A DNA stretch of 64,000 nt from Geobacter argillaceus (GCF_007830735.1 NZ_VLLN01000018.1:30965-94964), one strand, 5' to 3'; numbered from the stretch's first letter, positions 53,165 through 62,133 are shown. Made by a program: numbers and translations. Notes: generated by a model from the sequence alone, not told the origin.

Positions 53165-53731
53165 GTGGCAACTATTTCATGGGAAACCGATTTTCAACAG
53201 GCCCTCAGCCGGGCACAGAGCCAACAAAGAACCGTCCTTCTCGACTTCTTCAACCCCGGCTGAATCGGCTGCAAACAGATGGATGCGGTTTCGTATCCAG
53301 ACGTGAAGGTGAGCAACTTCATTATCGACAAGGTCGTTCCACTGCGTGTTCCCGCAGATGCCCAGCCATTGTCCACGGAATTCCAGGTTCACTGGACCCC
53401 AACCCTGGTTACTCTCGACATGTACGGCAAGGAACATTATCGGACAGTTGGGTTTCTTCCGCCGGAAGAGCTCGTGCCGTCCCTGATACTGGGGATAGCC
53501 AAGGTGGACTTTGCCGCCCAGCAGTACAACGACGCCCTCATCAACCTGAACATGCTCCTGGCAGGGTATCCAGCGAGCAGCGCCGCACCTGAGGCCGTCT
53601 TCCTGAAGGGGGTCTGCGGGTACAAGAGCAGCAAGAACGCACAATACCTGAAAGAGGCGTACGAGCAGCTAGCCGGCAATTATCCTGCGAGCGAGTGGAC
53701 AAAGCGGGCCAACCCGTATAGTCTCCTGTGA
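53165..53731 (+). CDS. Thioredoxin-fold selenoprotein (UGA = Sec33, U-x-x-C)
   Basis: Translation from GTG 53165 reads 188 residues to the stop at 53729 if the in-frame TGA at 53261 is selenocysteine. The active site is then N-P-G-U33-I-G-C36, a U-x-x-C in place of C-x-x-C, in a thioredoxin-like domain (L-L-D-F-F, and V-H-W-T-P-T with the cis-Pro). A helical tail (about 115-188, A-Q-Q-Y-N-D-A-L) follows. AAAGGAGGTG sits 7-10 bases before the GTG. A callable ATG at 53279 would remove the active site and has no ribosome site. A SECIS-like hairpin follows the UGA. Probably a cytoplasmic thiol oxidoreductase. Confidence 0.88.
53281..53298 (+). promoter_or_regulatory. SECIS-like hairpin
   Basis: GGATGCG-GTTT-CGTATCC: 7 bp including one G-U, loop GUUU. 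The first loop G is the 25th base after the UGA, and the loop starts with GU. Confidence 0.78.
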
Positions 53732-53765
53732 CGAGGATGCTGGACTGCGTACTATTTCCTGATGA

Positions 53766-53790
53766 GGGGGCAGAAAGTGCCCCCTTTTTT
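53766..53790 (+). terminator. Terminator after the Trx-like selenoprotein gene
   Basis: GGGGGCA-GAAAG-TGCCCCC followed by six T residues. Confidence 0.92.
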
Positions 53791-53819
53791 CTGTCACATG
53801 CCAGCCCGGGGAGGGGGTT

Positions 53820-55250
53820 GTGGACCATATCCTGACAGGTCTGTTTCTGGTTGCAGTTACCGGACTGTCAATCTTTTCGGCAGGCCATGCCCTTCTCTCT
53901 AAGCGAGACCCGCGCTCCGCTCTCGGCTGGATTGTCACCTGTATGACTATCCCGCTTATCGGGCCATTTCTGTACTGGTGTATGGGGGTCAACTGGATAC
54001 GGCGCACTGCCCAGCAATGGCAGGAGAGCGGCCGTTTTCTCGCCGAAGCCAACGCACTGCCCCATCGCACCGACAATCCCAGAGAAGCATTTCCCCACCG
54101 CTATCCGTGGCTGGCCGAACTCTGCACGCTGGCCGACCAGGTGGTGAGCTCGCGCCTCTGCCCCGGCAGCGGCCTTACCCCTCTGATAAACGGCGAACAG
54201 GCCTACCCCGCCATGCTGGAAGCCATCGAACAGGCGCAGGACTCCATTCATCTCTGTACCTACATCTTTGACGGCGACGAAACCGGGCGCCGCTTCTGTG
54301 GAGCCATGGCAAATGCTGCCGGGCGGGGCGTCACCGTTCGAGTGCTCATCGACGGCCTCGGCGAAAAGTATTCCCGGCCGCGCGCCCGGAAACTGCTGAA
54401 AGGTTCCTTGGTCCAACTGGAACGTTTTCTGCCACTCCGCCAAGGCGGCTATGTGAACCTGAGAAACCACCGGAAGGTCCTGGTTGTTGATGGAAAGATC
54501 GGGTTTTCCGGCGGCATGAACATCAGCGACCGTCACCTGGCTGACAGGTCACATCGGGTATCACCGGTCAGGGATGTCCACTTTCGGGTGGAAGGGCCAG
54601 TAGTTGCCGATCTCCAGAGGGTTTTCCTGGAGGACTGGTTCTTTGTTACCGGTGACAACATAACAGCGCAACAATACTTTCCGGCACTGCCCCAAAGCGG
54701 CGATGCCTTGGTCCGGGCCATCGGCGACGGTCCGGACAAGGAGTTCCGCAAGCTCCACTGGATCATCATGGGAGCACTTTCATGCGCTCGGCAGCGCATC
54801 GTGATCATGACTCCATACTTTATCCCCGACCGTTCCCTGGTCACGGCCATTATCACGGCAGCGCTGCGCGGAGTGGAAGTAACGTTGATTTTGCCGGGGA
54901 AAAACAACCTTCCCCCGGTACATTGGGCGAGCCGCTCCTATCTGTGGGAGTTTCTCCAGCATGGCATCCGGGTCTGGTATCAGCCGCCACCGTTTGTCCA
55001 CACCAAACTTTTCCTGGTGGATGGTGTCTACGGACTGGTCGGTTCGGCCAATCTGGATCCGCGGAGCCTGCGCCTCAACTTCGAGCTGAACCTGGAAGTC
55101 TTTGACCGGGGAGTCGTGGAGGAGCTGGAGAAGTATTGTACCGAGGCCTTAGCGGCGTCCCGGGAGGTAAGTCTGGCGGAAATGGATGGCCGGCCTCTTC
55201 CCGAGAGGGTTCGGGACAGTCTGGCCAAACTATTTTCGCCGTATCTATGA
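53820..55250 (+). CDS. cls: Cardiolipin synthase (phospholipase D family)
   Basis: 476 residues. Two N-terminal hydrophobic segments (about 5-25 and 35-57) anchor it. Two HKD motifs are present: H-R-K-V-L-V-V-D (His217) and H-T-K-L-F-L-V-D (His394). The last is followed by G-S-A-N-L-D-P-R-S. It joins two phosphatidylglycerols to make cardiolipin at the inner membrane. GTG start after GGGAGGGG. Confidence 0.93.
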   Translation: MDHILTGLFLVAVTGLSIFSAGHALLSKRDPRSALGWIVTCMTIPLIGPFLYWCMGVNWIRRTAQQWQESGRFLAEANALPHRTDNPREAFPHRYPWLAELCTLADQVVSSRLCPGSGLTPLINGEQAYPAMLEAIEQAQDSIHLCTYIFDGDETGRRFCGAMANAAGRGVTVRVLIDGLGEKYSRPRARKLLKGSLVQLERFLPLRQGGYVNLRNHRKVLVVDGKIGFSGGMNISDRHLADRSHRVSPVRDVHFRVEGPVVADLQRVFLEDWFFVTGDNITAQQYFPALPQSGDALVRAIGDGPDKEFRKLHWIIMGALSCARQRIVIMTPYFIPDRSLVTAIITAALRGVEVTLILPGKNNLPPVHWASRSYLWEFLQHGIRVWYQPPPFVHTKLFLVDGVYGLVGSANLDPRSLRLNFELNLEVFDRGVVEELEKYCTEALAASREVSLAEMDGRPLPERVRDSLAKLFSPYL

Positions 55251-55276
55251 AGAGCTGAAAAACATCGTCCCAACAA

Positions 55277-55312
55277 CATGAAAGGGTCGGCTGTTATGCC
55301 GGCCCTTTCATG
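55277..55312. terminator. Bidirectional terminator between cls and the cytochrome gene
   Basis: CATGAAAGGGTCGG pairs over 14 positions with CCGGCCCTTTCATG (one G-U), between convergent genes. Confidence 0.85.
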
Positions 55313-55327
55313 TTCAGACTGCTCTCG

Positions 55328-57382
55328 TTACTGACGATGGCAACGGTTGCATTCGGTATTGTTATACCAGCGGTAAGGCGTACCCCAGACAACAACCTTT
55401 TCTCTGAAGTGACAGGCGATGTTGGAACAGGTCTTGGTTGCCGCAGTATAGGATGAGCTCAGAGGCTTAAAGGTTACCTGTCCATAGAAGGAAGACGAAT
55501 AGGTGATCCTCCGGTCCTTGTCAAAGGCAACGTCGACCTTGCCGTTGACGTGCCTGCCGAAATTGGCGATCGGCACGGCGCTGTACTGGGTGAAGACCGT
55601 GGTTTTATTGTTAAAGATCGTCTTGTTGTACGAGATCGCGTTCAACGCTTTGACCGTGTCGTTGTGACAGGTCGTGCAGCTCAGTCCCGGCCTGTATCCC
55701 ATATTATAGGTGTGGAGGTTCTCTCCGCCACCGGCATCGATCCAGGAATGGCTGTTGCCTGCGCCGCCGTCGTTACCGGCAGAGGCGTAGCTTCTGGGCG
55801 GATTCTCGTGGCAACCGGTACAGCCAAGGCTGGGTCCACCCCAGGTTGCTGTCTTGTACATCCGCGTCTCAACGAGGTTAGCCGGCCTGTAGGATGAGTA
55901 ACTGGTATAGGGGGGCACCCCGCCGGGCGTAGTCCAGCTGTTGTAACTGTGGCAGTAAACATTGCTGCAGGTGCCGTTGTAGTATGGGTAGCCACGGCTG
56001 TCATACTGCGCGGTCCCGGTACGCACGTAGGTGGCGCTTGCGTTGTCCGGTCTGGCCTTGATGGAGCCTGCCGGAGCACCGGCGTTGTACAGTTCCACTT
56101 CCACTATGCCGTTCCGGTGTTTTGTCCGGTCCATGGGGTGGCAGTTGCCGCAGTTGAACAGATAGCCGGTGGCGGTGGCCGTTGCAGTGCTGGTGCTGCC
56201 GTAGACGGCCTGGCTGGCGGTTCCGCTGAAGTGTTTCAGGTGGGACGGTGTATTCGGAGGCGACTCGTGGCAACCGTTGCAGTCCTTGTCAGGGTTGGCG
56301 CCCCAGTCACGGGAGCCGGTACGGGTGGCATGGCAGACAACGTTGGTGCAGGAGCCGCCGGTCGTCTTGAATGTATAGCTGAAGACGAGACCGGCACCGG
56401 GGACGACGTCGTAGACACCGTTCGCATGCTTGGTCTGATCGCTGATGGTTAAGCCATCGGCAGTAGTGCCGTTGTGGCAGGTGTCGCAGCTTTGGGAATG
56501 GGGATAGCCGTGGCTGTTGGCCTTGGGCGCGCCACTGATGTAACTGGGCGGATAGCCATGACAGGCATCGCAGGCGGCGACGGTGCCCCAGGCGGGAGAG
56601 GTGAACGAGTTCAACTGGCCGGTGGCGACCCTGGTGCCATCACTGTGGCAGTAGAACGTGCTGCAGGTCCCGAAGAGATTAACCTGGCTCGGCAGGTAGT
56701 CATTCACCGGCCCGCTATACGTCCCGGCCTGGGCATCCGAACTGTGACGCGGCTTGACGATCAGGGGACGTCCGACACTGGTGGCATGCTCGAAGCTGGT
56801 ATGGCTGGGACCGTGACAGGCCTGGCAGTTGGCCGCGCCGGGATAGTACAGGTCATGCTTGGCGTGGCTTCCCGCAGCACCGGTCAGTCCTCCCGACGGT
56901 GGAGCGCCGTGGCAGACCGCGCAACCACCGGGATAAACGAGCGGAGCGGCTCCCCAGATCGGGGTCACCTGCTCAAAGTGGCAGTTGACATTGGTGCAGG
57001 TTCCCAGAAGGGGGGTCGCTGTCTGCATGAATGCCGACGTGCTGTTACGATAGCGGGCCGGGAGCCGGGAATTATTGATGTTGGCAGCCAGCTTGATCTT
57101 GCCGTCACGGTGGCTGCTGGTGTATTTGTCGCTGCCGGGATGGCAGCGGACACAACCGTTGAAGGTGTCCGCAGGAGAAAGATGGGTACGGTGATTCCCC
57201 TGAAAACCGCCGGTGGTGATATTTCGGTAGGGAGCATCGACTGGCCGGTAATCGGGGGGAACTTTACTGCCGTGACATTCGTAGCAAGCGATAGTGGCGC
57301 TGGCGGTTCCTGCCCCAAACAGCAAAATGACGGGGAGAACTAAGGCAAAACACTGCTTTTGCACGGTACGGGTGGTACGCAT
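55328..57382 (-). CDS. Periplasmic multiheme c-type cytochrome (CX4CH/CX2CH type)
   Basis: 684 residues with a signal peptide (ends near A-S-A, about residue 29). I count 16 haem-binding motifs: 11 CX2CH (for example C-Y-E-C-H, C-Q-A-C-H, C-N-R-C-H) and 5 CX4CH (C-T-N-V-N-C-H, C-S-T-F-Y-C-H, C-T-N-V-V-C-H, C-S-N-V-Y-C-H, C-S-N-I-A-C-H). They recur in a repeated module. This alternation is a hallmark of the Geobacter CX4CH...CX2CH repeat family (TIGR01904-like). Candidate electron carrier to or across the outer membrane. AGGAGGT precedes the ATG. Whether the CX4CH sites bind haem needs a dedicated ligation system in some bacteria. Confidence 0.92.
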   Translation of the reverse strand: MRTTRTVQKQCFALVLPVILLFGAGTASATIACYECHGSKVPPDYRPVDAPYRNITTGGFQGNHRTHLSPADTFNGCVRCHPGSDKYTSSHRDGKIKLAANINNSRLPARYRNSTSAFMQTATPLLGTCTNVNCHFEQVTPIWGAAPLVYPGGCAVCHGAPPSGGLTGAAGSHAKHDLYYPGAANCQACHGPSHTSFEHATSVGRPLIVKPRHSSDAQAGTYSGPVNDYLPSQVNLFGTCSTFYCHSDGTRVATGQLNSFTSPAWGTVAACDACHGYPPSYISGAPKANSHGYPHSQSCDTCHNGTTADGLTISDQTKHANGVYDVVPGAGLVFSYTFKTTGGSCTNVVCHATRTGSRDWGANPDKDCNGCHESPPNTPSHLKHFSGTASQAVYGSTSTATATATGYLFNCGNCHPMDRTKHRNGIVEVELYNAGAPAGSIKARPDNASATYVRTGTAQYDSRGYPYYNGTCSNVYCHSYNSWTTPGGVPPYTSYSSYRPANLVETRMYKTATWGGPSLGCTGCHENPPRSYASAGNDGGAGNSHSWIDAGGGENLHTYNMGYRPGLSCTTCHNDTVKALNAISYNKTIFNNKTTVFTQYSAVPIANFGRHVNGKVDVAFDKDRRITYSSSFYGQVTFKPLSSSYTAATKTCSNIACHFREKVVVWGTPYRWYNNTECNRCHRQ

Positions 57383-57450
57383 GGCGAACTACCTCCTGGG
57401 CCGCGAAGCCGCTTCCCGACTAATTTAATGGAAATCATTAGTTATTGATA

Positions 57451-58218
57451 TCAAATAAATGGCATTAAACATTGCAAGGCCCGTTCCAGATTTTCCCTGC
57501 TATGTGCCTCAATTGTCCAGACCGCGTCCGGAGCATACTGCGCCAGAAGAGTAAAGAATGTGCCAAAATCTATCGTCCCGTCGCCAATGGGTGCATGATC
57601 GTCCCTTGTCCCCGCGTTGTCATGGATATGGGTTTCGACGATATACGGTCCCAGCAGGGAAAACCACTCCTCCATCGACACCTTGTGGAACAGGTTCCAG
57701 TGGCCGGTATCGAAACAATGCCGGAACCGGGGAGAGTCGATCGCCTCGATGAGCGCCACCAGCGTCGACGGCTCCTCCTCGAAAATATTCTCCACCGCAA
57801 CGGTGCAGCCACTGTCAACGGTCAGGTCCAAAATCTCACGCCATAGCGGGATACTGTGACGCAGCCAGCTCTCCTGGCGCTCCCCGTAACGCCACCGGTC
57901 ATACCCCGGATGAAAGACCATGACGCGCGGCTTGATGATACAAGCGACTTCGGCCACCTGCCGGAACCGCAAACGGGTCGCCTCACGCAGCAACTGCTCG
58001 TCCGAGCCGGGGTTTAAGTCGATAAACGGCGCATGGATGGTTGCCGTGAGCCCGTTGGCCCTCAACGCCCCTGCCACGGCCTGCACCTGTTCGGGAACGA
58101 GCGCCTCGAGCATCTGAGCCGAAAGGAATATTTCCGGATTCAGTCGCCGCTCCACCAGGAAATCCAGGCTCTCCCCCAGACGGGAAAACGGGACATGGGC
58201 GCAAAGCATGCTAGGCAT
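57451..58218 (-). CDS. Xylose isomerase-like TIM-barrel (AP endonuclease 2) protein
   Basis: 255 residues. A sugar phosphate isomerase/epimerase-like barrel: I-H-A-P-F-I-D-L-N-P, V-F-H-P-G-Y, V-A-V-E-N-I-F-E-E-E (metal Glu), C-F-D-T-G-H-W-N and E-T-H-I-H-D-N-A-G carry the metal ligands. The substrate is unknown. The start overlaps the end of the potassium channel gene by 8 bases, so the two may be co-expressed; a second ATG is at 58209. Confidence 0.8.
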   Translation of the reverse strand: MPSMLCAHVPFSRLGESLDFLVERRLNPEIFLSAQMLEALVPEQVQAVAGALRANGLTATIHAPFIDLNPGSDEQLLREATRLRFRQVAEVACIIKPRVMVFHPGYDRWRYGERQESWLRHSIPLWREILDLTVDSGCTVAVENIFEEEPSTLVALIEAIDSPRFRHCFDTGHWNLFHKVSMEEWFSLLGPYIVETHIHDNAGTRDDHAPIGDGTIDFGTFFTLLAQYAPDAVWTIEAHSRENLERALQCLMPFI

Positions 58219-59266
58219 GGCGTGGTTGATCCTTTTTCTGTTTATTGATGACCGCGGCAGCGCTCGCCCCGCAGCTGACGACCTCTTCCAGTTTGGTTAT
58301 GGATGACGGGTCCCCCAGCACGATCAAGGTGTCGAGGGCCTCGATCTTCGTATGGGAATCGGGGTTGAAGACCATTCTGCCGTTCGTTTTCTTGATCCCG
58401 ACAATAATGACCCCGATCTCTTTTCTGAATCCGGCCCCAACCAGATTCTCCCCGACAAAGGCAGATTCTTCGGGGATAATGATCTCCTCCATCTGCAGTT
58501 CCAAATGTTCACGCCCCGTGGCTATCTCGATAAAATCGACCACATTGGGCCGCAGTATCGCTTGGGCCATACGACTGCCGCCAATCAGATAGGGAGAAAC
58601 CACCTTGTTGGCACCGGCACGTTTCAGCTTGATATCCGACCCCTCCTCACCCGAGCGGGCCAGGATAAACAGGTCGGGATTCAGGCCGCGGGCCGTCAAC
58701 GTGATGTAGACGTTTTCCGTATCGGAAGTGACCACCGAGATCAGCCCCTTGGCCCGCTTGATGCCGGCCCGGAGCAGCGTATCATCCTCGGTCGCATCAC
58801 CGCGGATATGCAGATACTCCTCCTGGTGCAGCCTCTCATGTACCTCAGGGTGCTTCTCTATCACCACGAACGGCAGCGGCTTGGCGGCAAACTCCTTGCA
58901 GATCAGGGCGCCGATGCGCCCGAAGCCGCAGATGATATAGTGATCGTTCAGGGCGAGGATCTTCTTTTCCACCTTTTTCCTCCCGATGATGCGTTGGAAC
59001 TGCCCCTCGAACATGATCTGGGCCAGACTCCCCACAATGTAGCCGATGACGCTGACACCGATGATGATGAGGAACATCGTGAAAATCTTGCCGATATCGC
59101 TGAGCGGGGTGATCTCCCGAAAACCAACGGTGCCGAGGGTGATGACCGTCATATAGAGGGAGTCCAGGGGCCTCCACCCCTCTATGACCATATAACCGGT
59201 GGTGCCGACCGTCATCAGCAGGGCCAACACCATAATGGAAACTTTCAGATGTCGTACAGGATCCAT
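58211..59266 (-). CDS. TrkA-gated potassium channel
   Basis: 351 residues. Two transmembrane helices flank a pore loop with filter T-L-G-T-V-G-F-R-E, where the usual G-Y-G-D is G-F-R-E. The cytoplasmic RCK/TrkA-N domain follows (I-I-C-G-F-G-R-I-G, then D-A-T-E-D-D) and then a TrkA-C domain. The layout is that of MthK-type channels. The filter variant could change ion selectivity. GGGAG precedes the ATG at 59266. Confidence 0.85.
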   Translation of the reverse strand: MDPVRHLKVSIMVLALLMTVGTTGYMVIEGWRPLDSLYMTVITLGTVGFREITPLSDIGKIFTMFLIIIGVSVIGYIVGSLAQIMFEGQFQRIIGRKKVEKKILALNDHYIICGFGRIGALICKEFAAKPLPFVVIEKHPEVHERLHQEEYLHIRGDATEDDTLLRAGIKRAKGLISVVTSDTENVYITLTARGLNPDLFILARSGEEGSDIKLKRAGANKVVSPYLIGGSRMAQAILRPNVVDFIEIATGREHLELQMEEIIIPEESAFVGENLVGAGFRKEIGVIIVGIKKTNGRMVFNPDSHTKIEALDTLIVLGDPSSITKLEEVVSCGASAAAVINKQKKDQPRHA

Positions 59267-59388
59267 GGACTCCCTCGGGCGGCCATAGAGTACTCTCCGC
59301 AAAAGAGCAAGGCAAGCCTTTTTGAGCGGTTACCGGGGGAACCATTTGTATCTAACTCCCATTCTCATGAAATACAATGGGGAAGTTC

Positions 59389-59416
59389 TTGACATTTTAT
59401 GTATACTGTATACAAT
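59389..59416 (+). promoter_or_regulatory. Promoter with palindromic GntR-type operator
   Basis: TTGACA, 16 bases, TACAAT. The perfect palindrome TGTATACTGTATACA (59400-59414) lies across the spacer and -10, a typical place for repression by FCD-type GntR proteins. The gene it heads encodes such a protein, so autoregulation is likely. Confidence 0.72.
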
Positions 59417-59446
59417 AGAGCAATGTCGAACTATTGAGGTTTATTC

Positions 59447-60154
59447 ATGAGAAGAGTTACTGAAAAGCACCTCACCCTGAGAGAAAAAATCCTGGAGACT
59501 ATCAGGGAGGCTATCATCAAAGGAACCCTCAAGCCGGGGGAGAAAGTAGCCGAGCCCGAACTGGCGGAACGTTTCGGCATCAGCCGCACCCCGATCCGGG
59601 AGGCATTCCGTCAGTTGGAATCCGAAGGGTTCCTGGTGGTGATCCCGCGCAAGGGGGCAGTGGTAGTTTCGTTCTCGCCAAAGGAAATCGAAGAGTTTTA
59701 CGCCATCAAGAGCATTCTGGAAGGGTATGCGGCCCGTAAGGCATGTGAAAACCTGAGCGACAAGGAAATCGACAAACTCAAGGCCATCAACGACAAACTC
59801 CGGCAACTGGCCAACGAGGACGACATAAAGCACTTCTTCAAGATCCACAACGAATTTCACGAGCTGTTCATCAAGGCAGCGGACAACGAAAAACTCCACG
59901 ATCTCATATCGAGCCTGCTGGGCAAATTCCAGCGACTCCGACTCACTTCGCTAAGCCTGCCGGGGCGCATGGCCGTCTCGGTGCAGGAGCATGACAAGAT
60001 CATCGAAGCGTTCCGCGACCGCGATGCCGAACAGGCCGAGCAGCTGGTCCGCAAGAATGCCGAATACGGCGGCAAGGTTCTGATGCACGGCAACGAGGAA
60101 AGACCCGTTGTCAACGTTGCAGAGCAACTGGCCTCCCTGCAGATGGACCTCTAG
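59447..60154 (+). CDS. GntR-family (FCD) transcriptional regulator
   Basis: 235 residues. The N-terminal winged HTH (L-R-E-K-I-L-E-T-I-R, F-G-I-S-R-T-P-I-R-E-A-F) is followed by an FCD ligand-binding domain (I-H-N-E-F-H-E-L, and Q-E-H-D-K-I-I-E-A-F with metal-binding histidines). Its ligand is unknown. selA begins 13 bases after its stop, so the two form one operon, unusual for a FadR-type regulator, which usually controls carbon metabolism. Confidence 0.9.
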   Translation: MRRVTEKHLTLREKILETIREAIIKGTLKPGEKVAEPELAERFGISRTPIREAFRQLESEGFLVVIPRKGAVVVSFSPKEIEEFYAIKSILEGYAARKACENLSDKEIDKLKAINDKLRQLANEDDIKHFFKIHNEFHELFIKAADNEKLHDLISSLLGKFQRLRLTSLSLPGRMAVSVQEHDKIIEAFRDRDAEQAEQLVRKNAEYGGKVLMHGNEERPVVNVAEQLASLQMDL

Positions 60155-60167
60155 ACCGGGAGGCCAC

Positions 60168-61562
60168 GTGTCCCAACTGTTCCGCGCCATCCCCAAGGTT
60201 GACCGACTCCTCCTGTTCCCGTCCGTCACAGCTCTCTTGTCAGTACATCCGCGGCCGGTCGTTCTCCAGGCAATTCGCACGGTGCTCGCGGCCCTCAGGA
60301 CCGAGGCACAGAACGGCACCCTCAGCCGGGAGGCGTTGATCGACACCGCTCTGTCGAAACGGATCGAACGGGAACTCTCCCTGCAGACCGCTTCACACCT
60401 CCGCCGTGTCGTCAACGGCACCGGCATCGTCCTCCACACCAATCTCGGCCGCTCGCCGCTTCCACCGAGTGTCAAAAGCCAACTGAACGAAATCGCCTTC
60501 GGTTACTCCAACCTGGAGATGGATCTCGCCACCGGCTCGCGGGGGACCCGTTACAGCCATGTGGAGGAGCTTCTGTGCGAGCTGACCGGTGCCGAAGCGG
60601 CGCTGGTGGTGAACAACAACGCCGCTGCCGTCCTGCTGGCTCTCTCCTCGATGGCAGCCGGCCGCGAGGCGGTCGTCTCCCGTGGGGAACTGGTGGAGAT
60701 CGGCGGGGCATTCCGTATTCCGGATGTCATGGCTCAGAGCGGGGTGCAGCTGAAAGAGGTAGGGACCACCAACCGGACCCACCTGAAAGATTACCGGCTG
60801 GCTGTGACCGAGCAGACCGGACTGCTCCTGAAGGTCCACTGCAGCAACTTCGCCGTCGTCGGCTTCACCTCCGAAGTAACAGCAACGGAACTGGCCTCGC
60901 TTGGCCGAGAACTGGGGGTGCCGACCATGGTCGATGCCGGCAGCGGCAACCTGGTGGATCTGCGACCGCTCATCGGCTGCGACGAGACGACGGTGCAGGA
61001 GTATGTCCGGGCAGGAATGGATGTAGTCACCTTCAGTGGCGACAAGCTGCTGGGTGGGCCGCAAACCGGCATCATCGTGGGGAAAAGGTCGTTTGTCGAC
61101 CCAATGAAAAGCCACCCACTCCTGAGGGCGCTCAGGGTCGACAAGCTCACCCTGGCCGCCCTTGAAGGAACCCTGCGGCTTTACCGCGACGAACGGCAGG
61201 CCTTTGCCGAAATTCCGACGCTCAGGATGCTCACACTAACGGAAAAGACGCTCGCGGCACGGGCAAGGTCACTGGCCGGCCGATTGCGGCGCCGCTTGCC
61301 GAAGACCATCAGCCTCACCGTCGTCAAAGGAACGTCACAGGCCGGCGGCGGTTCGCTGCCGCTGCTCCAGCTTCCCACCGCCCTCATCAGTGTCGCGGTC
61401 GAAGGCCTTTCCGCTCAGGAGACCGAAGAACGGCTGCGCGACTGCCCGGTCCCGGTCATCGGCCGCATTCACAGGGATTCCTTTCTCCTGGATCTCCGGA
61501 CCTTGCTGGACGATGACCTGCCGAATCTGATGGAGGGGCTGCAAGCCCTGTCAAAAGATTGA
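60168..61562 (+). CDS. selA: L-seryl-tRNA(Sec) selenium transferase
   Basis: 464 residues, the usual SelA length. PLP-lysine is in F-S-G-D-K-L-L-G-G-P-Q-T-G (Lys293), and the L-N-L-G-R-S, N-N-N-A-A-A-V-L-L-A-L and T-N-R-T-H-L-K-D-Y motifs are present. It converts Ser-tRNA(Sec) to Sec-tRNA(Sec) with selenophosphate. GTG start after GGGAGG. selB, selD and tRNA-Sec are not visible nearby, so the system is split over the genome. Confidence 0.97.
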   Translation: MSQLFRAIPKVDRLLLFPSVTALLSVHPRPVVLQAIRTVLAALRTEAQNGTLSREALIDTALSKRIERELSLQTASHLRRVVNGTGIVLHTNLGRSPLPPSVKSQLNEIAFGYSNLEMDLATGSRGTRYSHVEELLCELTGAEAALVVNNNAAAVLLALSSMAAGREAVVSRGELVEIGGAFRIPDVMAQSGVQLKEVGTTNRTHLKDYRLAVTEQTGLLLKVHCSNFAVVGFTSEVTATELASLGRELGVPTMVDAGSGNLVDLRPLIGCDETTVQEYVRAGMDVVTFSGDKLLGGPQTGIIVGKRSFVDPMKSHPLLRALRVDKLTLAALEGTLRLYRDERQAFAEIPTLRMLTLTEKTLAARARSLAGRLRRRLPKTISLTVVKGTSQAGGGSLPLLQLPTALISVAVEGLSAQETEERLRDCPVPVIGRIHRDSFLLDLRTLLDDDLPNLMEGLQALSKD

Positions 61563-61681
61563 CCGAATCGGAATCGTCAACAGCTTACTGCATGCAGCAC
61601 CCCGGCTTTCTTCACCGCCCCTTTCACCGAGTATTCCCCATTACATTACAATTCCAATGCATTAGCGCACTTCGCTTGTCG

Positions 61682-62035
61682 TCAGGTGTCGACAGGGGCA
61701 TAAAAATTGCTGTTAACCGGAACATCTTGCCGGTATAGCCCAGAAACCGGCATCCCCCGGTTGACCATCCGGGTGATGAGGAAGTTGCGCAGGGCAAAGC
61801 CAAAGGTGGAACCCTCTTCGCTGGTGGAAATAAAGAGTGGCTTGCCGTCCAGTTCCGGGACCTTTTTCATGGTTGCCAGGGTCTGGCCGGTAATGTCGTC
61901 GGCAAGCACGTCCCAATGATGGGCCGACCTGACCTTCTTCTGGGATGAGATGGGAAAATTCCGGGCGATCGGGACTTGAGAGGCGCAGCCGGTAACGACA
62001 ACAACGAGGGCAAGCAGGATCAGACGTGCGTTCAT
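61682..62035 (-). CDS. Putative lipoprotein, possibly shortened
   Basis: 117 residues. Signal peptide with lipobox V-T-G-C (Cys17). The mature part contains F-A-L-R-N-F-L-I-T-R-M-V and ends suddenly after A-P-V-D-T at a TGA. The frame after the TGA stays open only briefly and I see no SECIS-like hairpin. Either a normal short protein or a truncated copy of a longer one. Function unknown. Confidence 0.55.
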   Translation of the reverse strand: MNARLILLALVVVVTGCASQVPIARNFPISSQKKVRSAHHWDVLADDITGQTLATMKKVPELDGKPLFISTSEEGSTFGFALRNFLITRMVNRGMPVSGLYRQDVPVNSNFYAPVDT

Positions 62036-62133
62036 TATGGCTTGGTACCCCCTAGCTTAGTGGGTGCTAAGCATACCATAGGTCTTCCGCTCTACAGCAG
62101 GGGAATTTGCACTGGCGGCATTCTGCAGACAAA

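Noticed and set aside
61660..61690. The TGA ending the 61682 lipoprotein as a possible selenocysteine codon
   Set aside because: The frame after it is open for only about 11 codons and no hairpin with a G-containing loop lies at the SECIS distance.
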